64,000 bases of DNA from Strobilurus pachycystidiatus (lineage: Eukaryota > Basidiomycota > Agaricomycetes > Agaricales > Physalacriaceae). Both the position numbers and the translations under genes were made by a program. The notes below the pieces were generated by a model that was not told the origin of the DNA, made no database searches, and worked only from the letters and a program-made list of their open reading frames with translations. How positions within the stretch are numbered: position 1 is the stretch's first letter; each line of letters opens with the position of its first letter. The DNA lies in the NCBI GenBank assembly GCA_019915135.1, contig JAHLMK010000002.1, positions 2,108,001 to 2,172,000 on the forward strand, in the 5' to 3' direction. Below, piece by piece: positions 32,962 to 43,761 of this stretch.

Positions 32962-35900
32962 TTAGGCGCCCGTGGCTGAATCATCCTCGGTCATCTCTCC
33001 GTTCTCGTCATCGGTGCCGGCATAGTCTTCGGAGCCGCTGGGACGTGTGTCTGCATTCTCTAATAGTCTGATGAGTCCGTCTCGACGTGTAATGTATGGT
33101 ATAATTCGAAATCCTGCTATGAGGTCTTGTAAAACTGTTCCGTCTAGCTCTGCTAGTTGGTAATTTCCTTTTTGGGATCGATATCGAACTAGGTAAGGCC
33201 CTAGGTACCTCGGGTTGGTCTTTTTACTAATTTGGTAACTTGTTGCGTATCGCACGTCCCTGACTAGGACCAATTCTCCGATCTCGTATTGCCTTTTCTG
33301 GAGACAATGCCAATACCGCTTATTAAATTGCTCCCGATTTCGTAATCGGCTGCGCTGTAATGTTTCCGCGGCGCTGGCTATGTCTTCCTCTCTGCGTTCC
33401 AGCTGCCTAATCCGTTTTTCAAGCAGCTGTGCTGTAGTAAGGTCGAATGGAAATACATCTTCTGTGCATGTGAAATCGAGTAGATCCACGGGTAAGACTG
33501 GTTCGATTCCGTGTAATAAATAGTAAGGTGTATACCCAGTAGCTGAATTCACTGTGACTCGATCTGCGAATAAGGCTAATTGCAATTTGGTGTGCCACTG
33601 TTTGGGAGCACCGGTAGTTGTGTCTTTTTCACAAGATCGAATGATCGCTTCTCGGAGAATATAGTGGCCGCGTTCTACTTGTCCGTTGGCGTGTTTGTTA
33701 TATGGTGTTATGGTTACGTGGGGAATTCCAAGTCGAGCAGCTAGTTGTCGGAAGGCTCCTTGTACTTCGGATCCATTGTCGGTTATGACTTTTCCTATAA
33801 CACCGTATCTGTAGTATACGTCTTCTTCCAAGAATTTAGCAATGGCTTCTGCTTTGACCTGTCGCAATGCTCGTGCTTCAGTGATTCCGGTTAAATCGTC
33901 TTTGATGGCCACAATGGCTATGAATCCGCCGCTGGGTGGCATGAACATTACGTCCAGGAATACCTTTTGCATGATGTGGGTGGGTCGTGATATAGTAGGT
34001 GGTATTTGTACTTGAATTAGATTTCGGATTTGACATTCGTGGCATGATGCAATGAAGTCGTGAACATCTTTATGCATGTATGGCCAGTAGAAACGTTGAC
34101 GTAGCAGTTCCATAACTGTGTGGATTCCTCTGTGTCCTAATTTGTCATGGGCCCATTCTAGAATTGTTGGTCGAGCTAGTGGGTCAAATATGACTTTAAG
34201 AGGATGTCCTTGCTGTGTTCTTTTGAACATGCGTTTATTATGCACGAAATATTGTAGTGTTCGTTTGATAAATCGTTTTCTTTGCTGATTAGTTGGGAAT
34301 TGCTGACTTAGCTGCAGTTTCGAGCTTTCGTCACTGTTTAAATAGTTGTAGATTTCATGTAGTTCTTGATTGGCTGTATTTTGTCGAGGAGAGGTTTGAT
34401 TTGTGCCTGGCTCCTGTGCGTTTTCTAGTACTTTTTCTAGTTGTTGTCCGTTGCTTTGAAATTGGTCCAGGCTTGGAATCAAGGTCATGAGTGCTATGTT
34501 GTCCAGCCATTCGTCATCCTCATGTTGCAGTTCATTAGGTTCTTCTCCTGGTGCTGCTCTTCGTCGGGATAGTGCGTCTGGCCCTTTGAATCTGGTAGCT
34601 GGTACATGTTCTAGTTGGAAGTCAAACATTAAAATTCCTTGAATCCACCTGTTGATTACTGCGGTTGGTTGTAGATCCGGCTCGTTAAGCATTCCCTTTA
34701 TGTATTTGGCATCCATTTCTACCGTTAGCGAGGGTGCTCCAATTAGGTATATTCGCCAATGTCGCAATGCTCGGTATAGCCCATATAGTTCCAGTTTTGG
34801 CTGGGAATATCTGCATTCGACTGAATTTAAGGGTAATGATCCGTATCGAGCTGGTCGCCTTATGCCTCGATCATCCTTTTGTGAAAGAATCATTCCTACG
34901 GCAATATAGCTGGTGTCTACTGACAGGATTATAGGTTCTTTGGACCTGTAGTCGATTGCACGAAGCGCTGTTGTGTCTGCTACTTTGGCTTTTAACGTTT
35001 CGAAGGCTTGATTGCGTTTTTCTGTCCAGATAAAGTCTTGTGTTGCTCGTGTCAGTTCTGTGAGTGGTCGTGCTAATTGTGAATAATTTTCTATCCAGAT
35101 TCGTACTGTGCCACATAGTCCTAGAAAGCCCCTGACTTCGGTAACAGTGGTGGGTGTTGGCCATTTCAAGATCTTGGATACTCGCTCTTGATCTGGTGTA
35201 CGACCCTCCGCACTGCATGTTTGTCCTACTATCACTGCTTTCGGTCGACACATTTGGACTTTCTTAGGTGAAAATGTAGCACCGACACACTCTACACGAT
35301 GCATGACACGATGAACGTCTTGGGCATGTTCCCATATAAAACGCCTAATTCCAGGATTTTCTTTAAGGCGTTCCGGTTGACCATGTTTATCAGGGTATGC
35401 TGTTCGAGGTCCTTTAATTCCTAAGTCGTCAATGAATATATTGGCTGATTCTGGAATTTCAGGCTGTAAGACGAATGTCATGCAGTTTTGGAATTCTGCT
35501 GGTGAGTTGGTATATCCCATTGGTAGTGCTGTGAGTCGTAGCAGTCCTAGAGGTGTATAGAATGCTGTTAGATCTCGTGATTTGGGGTGGACTAGTCTTG
35601 CATCAAATCCCCAGAATAGGTCAAATACTGTAAAGCACTGACTTCCTCCAAATGGTTCTACAAAATCATCTATGATGGGTAGTTGTCCCGCATCTCGTAT
35701 GGATACTTTATTGAGTGGTTGTAGGTCATGGATCATGCGTAATGTTCCATTTTTCTTTAGTACGCAAAACCACCTGCATCTATAGGATGATTGACTTGGT
35801 TCGTATACTCCTGCCGCTATCTTGCCTTTGAGCAGTTCCACCACTTTGTCTCTGATTCCGGGTGGTATTGGAATATTTTTGTACTCCCAGGGGACATGTG

Positions 35901-37158
35901 GTACTGTAGCCATTATATAGTCTGAGAAATATTCCCTGCTAAAAGTGCCGCGGTCCTTTTCCTCATAAGGTAGAGTTTTCTCATGAGTGCGTAGAATATA
36001 CTTGAAAAGTTTTTCCTCTTCTGGTAACAGATAATTATTTTGGTTGACTTCTAAATCTTCCATTCTTTGAGTTGTAAGCCGATTTGTTGGTTCGAATTCA
36101 GGTGGATGAGTTGGTAAGGGCTTCATTGAAAGTATCGGGTCTCTAGGTACGGTTCGTTGCACCCTAGCTTCTTCAGGAAAGGTTCCTGATACTGGTTTAA
36201 CCTTTTGATCGACCTTCTTATACATGGTGAATACATTTTCGCTTTCTGGATAGGGATTGTTTTCAGCACAACATATCAATATGTCTTCCTTATCGAATTT
36301 ATAGTTGTTTGTGAAATACATTCCCAAGTCCACTTTGATCGAGTCCTCTCGTGATGTAGATGTTGGTTGGATTACCAGGCCAACCCATTCTCCCCTTGAA
36401 CTTTTTGAATTGAAGTGCACTTGCGGCTTCAATTCATCCTGTATTACTTGTTCAGCTATGATTGCTCTCGCCTTATTCCTGCAATGAAACATGAACACAA
36501 ATAGTAACGCAGTGCAGGTGGCTAGTACAGGTACAAGTAACGGAGGGGGGTTGGTAATGGTAATCGGAAGGTACAGTACATCGGAAACGGAATCGGACTC
36601 GAACAATGGAGTAGGGGTGCAGCATAGGTGGTGGTAGTGCAAGGAAACGATCGTTGTAGAAAGAACTAAGTTGGGTTGGTAAGGAGGCAAGTAAACAAAC
36701 GAGGAGCTATCATTCTGAGAAGGTGAAACTGAATAGGTGGAATGGAATGGAACGTGAATGGGTTTCCGGACTTCAGGCCTGTTCATCGGTGAGCATGGTG
36801 AGCTGAAATTAATAACAACAGCGCTTACTTCAGAGTTTATCAGCCATAAACCCACGCCTAAAGCCAGAATCGTCGAAGGAGTCGAGCGTGTCGAGGTACC
36901 CGAGCTCCAATAGTCGGTATACCTCTTCCGGTAGCAACACGCGTTGGAATCGAAGGCTCCGGAGGGTGTTTGCGAGCTCGTGGTGCCCGCCTGCCTCGAG
37001 AGTAAGCGCTGCATGATGAAGAAACTCGTCTTCTTGCCATGTGAGCAGCGGGTTATCCGGAATGAGCGGGGCTCGCGTCTCCATTCGCCCATTTCGAATG
37101 TAGCCCCCATGGAGACAGAGTGCGCGAAATCCTTGGGCTGTGAGTGAATCGTCATCAA
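32962..37158 (-). CDS. retroelement RT-RNase H-integrase polyprotein
   Basis: 1,398-codon open frame, but the real coding part probably begins near 36521 rather than at the first ATG. The upstream 640 nt overlap the previous frame and lack protein character. Around 36490-36521 a hydrophobic helix (TALLFVFMFHCRNKARA) opens the conserved region. RT: GTLRMIHDLQPLN, FTVFDLFWGFD, LPMGYTNSPAEFQ, then FIDDLGIKG at about 35425-35445, the YxDD box with Phe in place of Tyr. RNase H: PIILSVDTSYIAVGMILS (about 34890-34950). Integrase: zinc module HDKLGHRGIH and CHECQ, then FLDVMFM, ITDNGSEV and GQVERGHYI carrying D, D and E. A GPY/F-type module (RYLGPYLVRYR) ends the protein; no chromodomain is evident. 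Confidence 0.9.
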   Translation of the reverse strand: MMTIHSQPKDFAHSVSMGATFEMGEWRREPRSFRITRCSHGKKTSFFIMQRLLSRQAGTTSSQTPSGAFDSNACCYRKRYTDYWSSGTSTRSTPSTILALGVGLWLINSEVSAVVINFSSPCSPMNRPEVRKPIHVPFHSTYSVSPSQNDSSSFVYLPPYQPNLVLSTTIVSLHYHHLCCTPTPLFESDSVSDVLYLPITITNPPPLLVPVLATCTALLFVFMFHCRNKARAIIAEQVIQDELKPQVHFNSKSSRGEWVGLVIQPTSTSREDSIKVDLGMYFTNNYKFDKEDILICCAENNPYPESENVFTMYKKVDQKVKPVSGTFPEEARVQRTVPRDPILSMKPLPTHPPEFEPTNRLTTQRMEDLEVNQNNYLLPEEEKLFKYILRTHEKTLPYEEKDRGTFSREYFSDYIMATVPHVPWEYKNIPIPPGIRDKVVELLKGKIAAGVYEPSQSSYRCRWFCVLKKNGTLRMIHDLQPLNKVSIRDAGQLPIIDDFVEPFGGSQCFTVFDLFWGFDARLVHPKSRDLTAFYTPLGLLRLTALPMGYTNSPAEFQNCMTFVLQPEIPESANIFIDDLGIKGPRTAYPDKHGQPERLKENPGIRRFIWEHAQDVHRVMHRVECVGATFSPKKVQMCRPKAVIVGQTCSAEGRTPDQERVSKILKWPTPTTVTEVRGFLGLCGTVRIWIENYSQLARPLTELTRATQDFIWTEKRNQAFETLKAKVADTTALRAIDYRSKEPIILSVDTSYIAVGMILSQKDDRGIRRPARYGSLPLNSVECRYSQPKLELYGLYRALRHWRIYLIGAPSLTVEMDAKYIKGMLNEPDLQPTAVINRWIQGILMFDFQLEHVPATRFKGPDALSRRRAAPGEEPNELQHEDDEWLDNIALMTLIPSLDQFQSNGQQLEKVLENAQEPGTNQTSPRQNTANQELHEIYNYLNSDESSKLQLSQQFPTNQQRKRFIKRTLQYFVHNKRMFKRTQQGHPLKVIFDPLARPTILEWAHDKLGHRGIHTVMELLRQRFYWPYMHKDVHDFIASCHECQIRNLIQVQIPPTISRPTHIMQKVFLDVMFMPPSGGFIAIVAIKDDLTGITEARALRQVKAEAIAKFLEEDVYYRYGVIGKVITDNGSEVQGAFRQLAARLGIPHVTITPYNKHANGQVERGHYILREAIIRSCEKDTTTGAPKQWHTKLQLALFADRVTVNSATGYTPYYLLHGIEPVLPVDLLDFTCTEDVFPFDLTTAQLLEKRIRQLERREEDIASAAETLQRSRLRNREQFNKRYWHCLQKRQYEIGELVLVRDVRYATSYQISKKTNPRYLGPYLVRYRSQKGNYQLAELDGTVLQDLIAGFRIIPYITRRDGLIRLLENADTRPSGSEDYAGTDDENGEMTEDDSATGA

Positions 37159-40100
37159 GGAAACGAAAAAAAACGCAGTGCCAGCGAAAATAGTGGTAGG
37201 TGTCGTCTGAATCTGGAAATCCGTCGATTATGTTTCGCCATTTCGTCGTAAGCAACGATTGAGCTAAGCGGCTCATACCTTGCACTAGGTAATGCCTCCC
37301 ATACCGAAGCGCAGCTATCCTCTTGATCCATGGAGTGGTACGGATTTCCATCGCCGTGGAGTAGTCGGCTCGAAGGTAATAACGACTATGTCCTGTGTCT
37401 GGGTCTCGCAGGATCTCCGTTCTTTCGGGAAAGGCTCTCGCCAAAAGAACATCTTTACATCGCCGCATATATGGCTCCTCGATAGCCAGTGTCATGCTGC
37501 CACGGCCATATGTGAGCAAATCCGCATACGTGGTTATGCTGTCGTTATGTAGACCTTCAATCTCATCGATGGTCCGTTCATCGTCATTGGATTGAGACGA
37601 GTTTATCGCTGCCTCGAGCCCGTTTATAACGCGTCGGCGGTTCAACTGAGTGATTGTGTCGTCGGCCATGGGCCAGTCGTCCAGCTGAAGTGATGCTGTA
37701 TAGATGTGCTCCGCCGACAGACGGAATGGTAACCCAATCGCCTTTTCCGAATCATCGTGCCAGACAAAGCAGTCCACTACCTCCGTGTCCATGAAGCCGT
37801 TTCCATGATACTGTAGTGGATGGTTATCCTGTGCTTCTCGAAAGATAATGACTTCTCTCGATCGTGGCAGGATGTCCCCATGTTGGTATCGGGTTCCCGT
37901 CTCTATGATATTCTCGGCCTCTTGTTCGTCATGATCAAAGAGGGGCGGCGTCGTGGTATGAACGTGAATTGTGAATGAGTCCCGGTAATTGATTCCGTCC
38001 GTTTCGCTGTTGCGCGTAGGAAGGGCATATCGTCTGCGATCGGTGATGGGCTGATATGCTGTGCTCGCTAAGACCACGCTGGATTGTACGGCGCTATCGA
38101 GGTCAGAGAAGTCCATGTCGTGCGAATAGACTGAGAAGGTCGCAGACGAATCTGGGGAGCAACGGCGACTGGAGCTAGAATTTGTCGGTGTCGAATGTCG
38201 TGTGAGAGGAATGAATTGTTCATCTGGAATAAGTTTGAGTGCTGTGTTTGTGAACCACATAGTGACGCACGCACCCATCGTTACTTCACTCCAGTCTTCC
38301 TCTTCACCATATTCGACCGGGTATTGTAAATTGATGTTTATTCTGCGTTCGACGTCCGCTGGTGCTGCATGGAGCCGTTTGGGTGACGGTTGGAGAATAG
38401 GTGAAGGCGACTTTCGCTTCGTGGTTGAAGCTACTTCGGCAAGAATGTGATGCCCTAGTGCCTCTCTCCTCAATAGATCGGACCGGGGAATTATTCTGTC
38501 GTAGGCTGTGATGGGAATCTGTATGTGTCGCGTACTGGCTTCTTGCGAGTTGTTGTCTCCCCAGGAATCTGCGTTCTTCCTATATTGTACGCTGTCGACG
38601 GTGGTCTGGAAGTTGGTGATGATGCCCGTACTTGATCCGAATAGTACGAGCGCGTTCGTTTGGATGCAGGATTCATCGATGCCTTGGTCTGCATCACCGT
38701 TGGTGAGTGGTACTTCTAATATTCTTAATGAATCACTCGTACCTTCATTCGCGATCTCTTGTTGGTCGACCTCATCTTCAGATGTCGATGATGAATCTGC
38801 TGTCCCGGTTGATGATTCCGGTGTGTCATCGTCGGCCTGTACGTCCGTCTTATTATCATCGCTGGCCGTGGTTGTGATGGTTTCCGGTACGAAGGTGTAA
38901 AACCCATGTACCGTGGTGATATACGGTTCCCCATCCTGTACCAGTACTGCCTGTATGAATGCTCCCAGCTCCACACAGGTGGTGCCCGACTTTCGGTTTG
39001 GTAGTTTGAAGGTGTAGTCGCTATCCAGATCAAATCGTCGGGCCACGTTCGGGTCAATCGGCCCAGGTACTCGTCCCAATGCGTCTGTGAGTCGTTCGGT
39101 TTGTTGCGCTACCTCGCAAACGGCTTCTAGAAACTTGTCGGACAATGAGGGAATAAGTCTAGGGATTGCCGGAATACCAACGCCTTGTGGCTGGCGGCGC
39201 GGCGCGTCGAAGATCGAGGCGGGTGTATCCACTCCTCGGACTCTGGGTACAGGTGGCGGCTCGGGAATTCGTCCAAGGGATGCTAGGTGTTTGTTCTCCA
39301 TGACCAGAAACATTTCTGCATCGGCGTTAGCGAACCCCTCGAATCTATTGTGTTCCTCTTCCGTCATTCCATCCTCATCGACTCCTTGCATCTCCTCCCA
39401 ATACCGATTGTACTTGCTCTGCGGATATTCATTCTGGAAGGTTGGATTATTCTGTCGCGAATCCGAGTGTCCAGGCAGCGTGTCCTCGTTTACCAGCCAT
39501 AGATGCATGGTTCCGGTCACTGAGCGCTCTGTTCCGTGATCGTTGTACTGGTGTTGAACGACTCTGGGCATAACGAGTTGCTGGACGCACAAGTGTCCCA
39601 GTTGGATCGAAGGGAGGGCTATGGTTGTTCTGCTGGACGCGCGCATGGTATGCATGAGCAGTGGGTCGAACCGTGTTGGTGGCATGACTGCGTTGAGTAG
39701 CACGTCATCAGCCGTATGCCAGTAACGGCGTGCTGCTTCGCATATCATGGCCCAAATGCAAAGCTTGTCGTGGTCCTGGTATTCGGGTTGTAGATGCGCG
39801 GCCGGTGCGGGTCGAGATGCCATTATAGTCGCACAGACGGCGGACCATTGAGCACTGGTGGGCGGGCTGAGAACGCGTTCTAAGGTTTCGTTAGGCTTTT
39901 TTCTGAAAATATGATGGTTAAGCTTACGCAACGGGTCGATGACCGTGTAGTCAGGCGATATTATTCCTGGCTTGCGTAGTGTGGGAGGAATGTATATGTG
40001 TAGCAACGTATTGTAGGTGGCGTTTCGGTGAACCTTCAGCGACCGCCTGTCTGTGGGTGGACTGGCCAGGTAGAAGATGTTCAAGTAATGCGGAAGTGGA

Positions 40101-43100
40101 CGGAAATATTGGGGAGTTCTGGGATAATGAACCCCGTGATAGTAGATATGTCCTCGCTCGAAGGTTACGCCTCGGTAAGTGGGCGCTGTTGGATCGGTGT
40201 CGGCTAGGCTCGGTGCTCCATCTTCGTCGAGAGTCCCTGCTAGAAGAGATGGATAGGCATCCTCCGAGACCCATGCTGCGCTTCCTTTCGCGGTTCGCAC
40301 AAAGTTTCCTACTTCGCCTATTGTTTCCTTGACGAATCGTTCGTCCATCGGTTCTGGGTGTGGCACCAGTAGCCCCTTCTCCTGGACTGCGTCGTGGTGA
40401 GGTTCTCCACCGTACACAATGGCAATCAAGGCGGGGCCGAGAAGCTCAGGTCCCCCTCCCACCTTGAGAACCGCATCTAGGAGTACCCCAGTTCGAAGCA
40501 CAGCTTGGTCGCTTAGTTGTACTGCTTCCAACGCTATCCACACGCGCCCGTGGATAGTGACGAACTGGAATGGAAAATGTTCATTTGCTCGCTCCCGCTC
40601 GCTAAGTTTCTCACGAGCTCGAAGATGACCACAGAACCCAGCTAGTATGTCCTGGATGGTCGCTAGGGATGGTGTGGGGGGTTCTACGACTGAATTGGGG
40701 CGACGGGAGGGAGCAGGAGTAAATTGTGTGCGGCAAATCGGTGCCTGCAGTCCTGAAGTAGAACGGGGTTTAGATGCTACATGAAACCCTAGATTCATGA
40801 GGTCGGCGGCTAATGTGCTGTAGGTGTACGCATCGATCTGATAGACAAACGCGTGGGCAGTATGAGGGATGCGGTCGGGTGCGGTGACCTGGGCGTCCAA
40901 GAATATTACACTCCGTATCGTCTCCTCCATGCGTAATTGTTGTGGCATTCGTACCGCCAGCTTCGAGACGAGTTGGAAGCGTCCAATGGCTGAGAGACTC
41001 CGCGCATGGTTCCTGAGCCCTGGCTCGCCCCACTCCAGAACCTCACTCCGAACCAGCCAAATTGCCTCGGAGACCTTCCCTCGGGGTACGACTTTGAACG
41101 CGTCGTATGCCGCTGTTGTTGGGGTCGCCTCATACGGTTTCGCAAGTCGTTTTCCCTGACGTCTACGTCGGCGGAACTTTCTTTTGTCCTCGTCTGCAAC
41201 ATGATGAGTGGGGGTTGGTACGGAAAGGTACGATTTCATACCTTCATCCGACGTATCGTCTGCTGAACTCTTCATCTCTTCCTGTTCTTCGTCTGAGCTT
41301 GACTCAAGTCCATGAGTGGGCGCGATATGCGAGTCGTTATCTGCTTCCACTGACCCAGGCTCCCAATCTAAATCCCACATGGCGGGACGCAGGTTGGGAA
41401 GGAGCGGAATCATAGTCCAGAATACCATTGCAGTCTTGATCTGTCCCCCAGCGCATCGTAGCTGTGCTCCGAAAATCACGCCGGATACTAAGTCATGGTG
41501 GTCGCCTTCATATGCGGGAAAAAGGGCGCCCATGCCTCGCGCTTCGAACGAATGAAAACATGGATGCTCGGCCTTGGCTACGATCTCGTTGGTGGATTCT
41601 TCCACGCCCCCTCGTGAGTATGCCGATTGCACCTTCATTGTGGTGGACCGAATGTGATGTAGGTCTTCGTCCGTGTACGGGGAGTGGTCGTTCAAGGTAG
41701 TGTATGGATATATGGAACCGTTGATAGCGTGTTGAATCCCGTTGGGCATCTCGACTATATCTGGGGGAATGGGTGTGGAATCGCCAGGTTGTCGCGCGCA
41801 GGCTTCTCGAAGGCCTTTGAGACTTCCTAGAAGTTTGTTACGATGCAAACACATGAAAGCTCTATGCAACACACCTCCGGGAACCATCGTATTGGGAACG
41901 AAGGATTTGACTCGCTGAATCCAGGCCCCAGCTCCCTTCATACCCTCGTCGTAGCGTGCCTCCATGGTGGCCCGTTCATTATGGAATACTGGGCCATAGC
42001 TAAGTCGATAATATATGTAGCCGAGGTGCGGCGGACATGCTCCTCGTACTAGAGAACCGCCGAGTATGAGGCCTGACTCGTAGATTCGGTCGTGGGCTCG
42101 TTCAAGGGGAAAATGGATGGAATTAGCCCCGTATATCTGGATGGGTTGGTAGCTGGACGGGAGTTCCGACGGCTGGAATACGGATAACTGGTAAACCCCT
42201 CGTGTGAGATCGCAAAAACGCGCTTGTACAGGTCCTTCGAGTGTTTGGTGAATTTCCGCTACTCTGTAGATGTGGTCGTCAAAAGTATGTTCCGTTCCGA
42301 ACGTAGGTCCCTCGAGAGGATACTGCGGAAAGATGAAGGTTTGTGTGTCGACGTCAGGAGGTGCTGCAGGAAGGATGACAGCAGAAGAGGGGTGCTCGTT
42401 GGTGAGGATTGTGTTGTCTGGATGCTCGCATAGTTGATAGTGGTGGGCGTTGGACCGCCGAGCAAGCGCCGGTCCGGCCATAACCGGTATTCGTATTTGT
42501 GTGTCTGGCTCCGAATTGATGGTAAAGTCAGCGACCTTAATTTCTTTTCTGCTCGCTCTTTTATCTGTTTCGCTTCGTCCATTTTTGCTCCATTGTTTAT
42601 TCCATGATACCGTTGTCACATATTTAATGAATACTCGGGCAACAGTCAGTAGGAAACTCAATGAAATCATACTTTGGAAGGCGTGCGTCTGCTGTTCAAA
42701 TGATTCCACATCGGCTCTCGGCCCTTGTCTCCTTCTATTAGTTAATGGTCTCCTACATCCGGCTGTGCTGACGTTTCCCTCGGCAGCTTGTTCTGCCTCG
42801 GTTCCTGCATGGGTGAGTTGGTCGTCTGACTCCGTGGTAGTCATCCTAACTAATTCCACGTCAGACTCGGTTCCTATGTCGGCGTCCAATGGTGCATATA
42901 TGGCGTACGTCCCCTCGGCAAGGTCTTGCAGTCCGTTTGTGACTTCCTCTTCTGTCTGTACTCGCATTAACCTGTATTCGGATGGTTTCGGAATTCCTAG
43001 AGCGCGGAATACAAGTCTTCTGTTTCCTGTGGGATCTTGCAGGTCTTTATACAATAGGTACGTCCCCTCGCTGCGTTCGTCAATACAAATCAGATTTCCG

Positions 43101-43735
43101 CGTTGCCAGGGTCGGCCGAGTAACAGGTCGAATGGGAAAGTTTCCAGCCCTACAAACAAGTTGGCTTTCGTTCGCACTTGTCCGCCTCCTTGGGATAGCT
43201 CGGCTTCTCTTATAAAACCCCTCATTTGTGTATTTCGGCCGCTTGCATCGCGCATCGTGGTTACTACCGATTCGTCAATCACCAATCCCAAATTTTCCGC
43301 CGCTGATCGCTTCACTATGTTTAACTGAGATCCCGTATCCACTATGGCGTTTACGCACACTCCGTTTGCCGTCAATGGTATTGTGATTAAGACTCCTCGA
43401 TCGTATACTTCTTCGACTTGTAGGAGTACCGGAAGATCACTGTTTTGTTCTTGCAGCGTGTTTTCTGGAGCCCCTCCTTCCTTTGAATTCTTTCGTTTCA
43501 GTAACTCGGCTAAGGCTTCGCTGATGTCCTGGGATGCTCCGAGTAGTTCGAACATCTTCAAGGTTATGTCTGTATTAAGAATTACTTTCATTAAATCGGT
43601 TTTGTCTGTCATTCGGCTAATTTCTGACACTCTTTTGACCCCTTTGTTGCGTTTAGGCAAATCTTCAGTCTTCTTGTCTGGTTTCGTACTGGGTTCGTCC
43701 ATTTCTTGGCGGGTTTTGGAATCTACGTCCATCAT
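36830..43735 (-). CDS. retroelement protease fused to a ~1,900-residue accessory block
   Basis: One uninterrupted frame of 2,301 codons. Residues about 120-230 are a retropepsin: VCVNAIVDTGSQLNIVKRSA with the catalytic DTG, and FDLLLGRPWQRGN. A hydrophobic stretch at about residue 360 (MISLSFLLTVARVFIKYVTT) follows. The remaining roughly 1,900 residues match nothing I know. They contain acidic Ser-rich linkers (ESSSDEEQEEMKSSADD; SSTSEDEVDQQE), basic NLS-like runs (KFRRRRRQGKRLAK; KRKSPSPILQPSPKRLH) and several Tyr/His/Pro-rich globular segments. The frame ends 329 nt inside the next frame. Base composition looks richer in G+C than gag and RT. A splice from 42673 to 36521 would remove the whole block and fuse protease to RT in phase. 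Confidence 0.75.
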   Translation of the reverse strand: MMDVDSKTRQEMDEPSTKPDKKTEDLPKRNKGVKRVSEISRMTDKTDLMKVILNTDITLKMFELLGASQDISEALAELLKRKNSKEGGAPENTLQEQNSDLPVLLQVEEVYDRGVLITIPLTANGVCVNAIVDTGSQLNIVKRSAAENLGLVIDESVVTTMRDASGRNTQMRGFIREAELSQGGGQVRTKANLFVGLETFPFDLLLGRPWQRGNLICIDERSEGTYLLYKDLQDPTGNRRLVFRALGIPKPSEYRLMRVQTEEEVTNGLQDLAEGTYAIYAPLDADIGTESDVELVRMTTTESDDQLTHAGTEAEQAAEGNVSTAGCRRPLTNRRRQGPRADVESFEQQTHAFQSMISLSFLLTVARVFIKYVTTVSWNKQWSKNGRSETDKRASRKEIKVADFTINSEPDTQIRIPVMAGPALARRSNAHHYQLCEHPDNTILTNEHPSSAVILPAAPPDVDTQTFIFPQYPLEGPTFGTEHTFDDHIYRVAEIHQTLEGPVQARFCDLTRGVYQLSVFQPSELPSSYQPIQIYGANSIHFPLERAHDRIYESGLILGGSLVRGACPPHLGYIYYRLSYGPVFHNERATMEARYDEGMKGAGAWIQRVKSFVPNTMVPGGVLHRAFMCLHRNKLLGSLKGLREACARQPGDSTPIPPDIVEMPNGIQHAINGSIYPYTTLNDHSPYTDEDLHHIRSTTMKVQSAYSRGGVEESTNEIVAKAEHPCFHSFEARGMGALFPAYEGDHHDLVSGVIFGAQLRCAGGQIKTAMVFWTMIPLLPNLRPAMWDLDWEPGSVEADNDSHIAPTHGLESSSDEEQEEMKSSADDTSDEGMKSYLSVPTPTHHVADEDKRKFRRRRRQGKRLAKPYEATPTTAAYDAFKVVPRGKVSEAIWLVRSEVLEWGEPGLRNHARSLSAIGRFQLVSKLAVRMPQQLRMEETIRSVIFLDAQVTAPDRIPHTAHAFVYQIDAYTYSTLAADLMNLGFHVASKPRSTSGLQAPICRTQFTPAPSRRPNSVVEPPTPSLATIQDILAGFCGHLRAREKLSERERANEHFPFQFVTIHGRVWIALEAVQLSDQAVLRTGVLLDAVLKVGGGPELLGPALIAIVYGGEPHHDAVQEKGLLVPHPEPMDERFVKETIGEVGNFVRTAKGSAAWVSEDAYPSLLAGTLDEDGAPSLADTDPTAPTYRGVTFERGHIYYHGVHYPRTPQYFRPLPHYLNIFYLASPPTDRRSLKVHRNATYNTLLHIYIPPTLRKPGIISPDYTVIDPLRKLNHHIFRKKPNETLERVLSPPTSAQWSAVCATIMASRPAPAAHLQPEYQDHDKLCIWAMICEAARRYWHTADDVLLNAVMPPTRFDPLLMHTMRASSRTTIALPSIQLGHLCVQQLVMPRVVQHQYNDHGTERSVTGTMHLWLVNEDTLPGHSDSRQNNPTFQNEYPQSKYNRYWEEMQGVDEDGMTEEEHNRFEGFANADAEMFLVMENKHLASLGRIPEPPPVPRVRGVDTPASIFDAPRRQPQGVGIPAIPRLIPSLSDKFLEAVCEVAQQTERLTDALGRVPGPIDPNVARRFDLDSDYTFKLPNRKSGTTCVELGAFIQAVLVQDGEPYITTVHGFYTFVPETITTTASDDNKTDVQADDDTPESSTGTADSSSTSEDEVDQQEIANEGTSDSLRILEVPLTNGDADQGIDESCIQTNALVLFGSSTGIITNFQTTVDSVQYRKNADSWGDNNSQEASTRHIQIPITAYDRIIPRSDLLRREALGHHILAEVASTTKRKSPSPILQPSPKRLHAAPADVERRININLQYPVEYGEEEDWSEVTMGACVTMWFTNTALKLIPDEQFIPLTRHSTPTNSSSSRRCSPDSSATFSVYSHDMDFSDLDSAVQSSVVLASTAYQPITDRRRYALPTRNSETDGINYRDSFTIHVHTTTPPLFDHDEQEAENIIETGTRYQHGDILPRSREVIIFREAQDNHPLQYHGNGFMDTEVVDCFVWHDDSEKAIGLPFRLSAEHIYTASLQLDDWPMADDTITQLNRRRVINGLEAAINSSQSNDDERTIDEIEGLHNDSITTYADLLTYGRGSMTLAIEEPYMRRCKDVLLARAFPERTEILRDPDTGHSRYYLRADYSTAMEIRTTPWIKRIAALRYGRHYLVQGMSRLAQSLLTTKWRNIIDGFPDSDDTYHYFRWHCVFFRFLDDDSLTAQGFRALCLHGGYIRNGRMETRAPLIPDNPLLTWQEDEFLHHAALTLEAGGHHELANTLRSLRFQRVLLPEEVYRLLELGYLDTLDSFDDSGFRRGFMADKL

Positions 43736-43761
43736 TTCGTTCTTGCGTTCTATTCTGATTA

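Noticed and set aside
36830..37158. First 200 codons of the RT frame as real protein
   Set aside because: They overlap the coherent end of the accessory block in another frame and are Ser/Thr/Pro-rich without conservation. Recognisable sequence begins near 36521.
42450..43328. 292-codon plus-strand frame inside the retroelement
   Set aside because: It is antisense to the protease, whose DTG and LLGRPW motifs fix the true coding strand. The antisense peptide is Ser/Val-rich as expected of a shadow.
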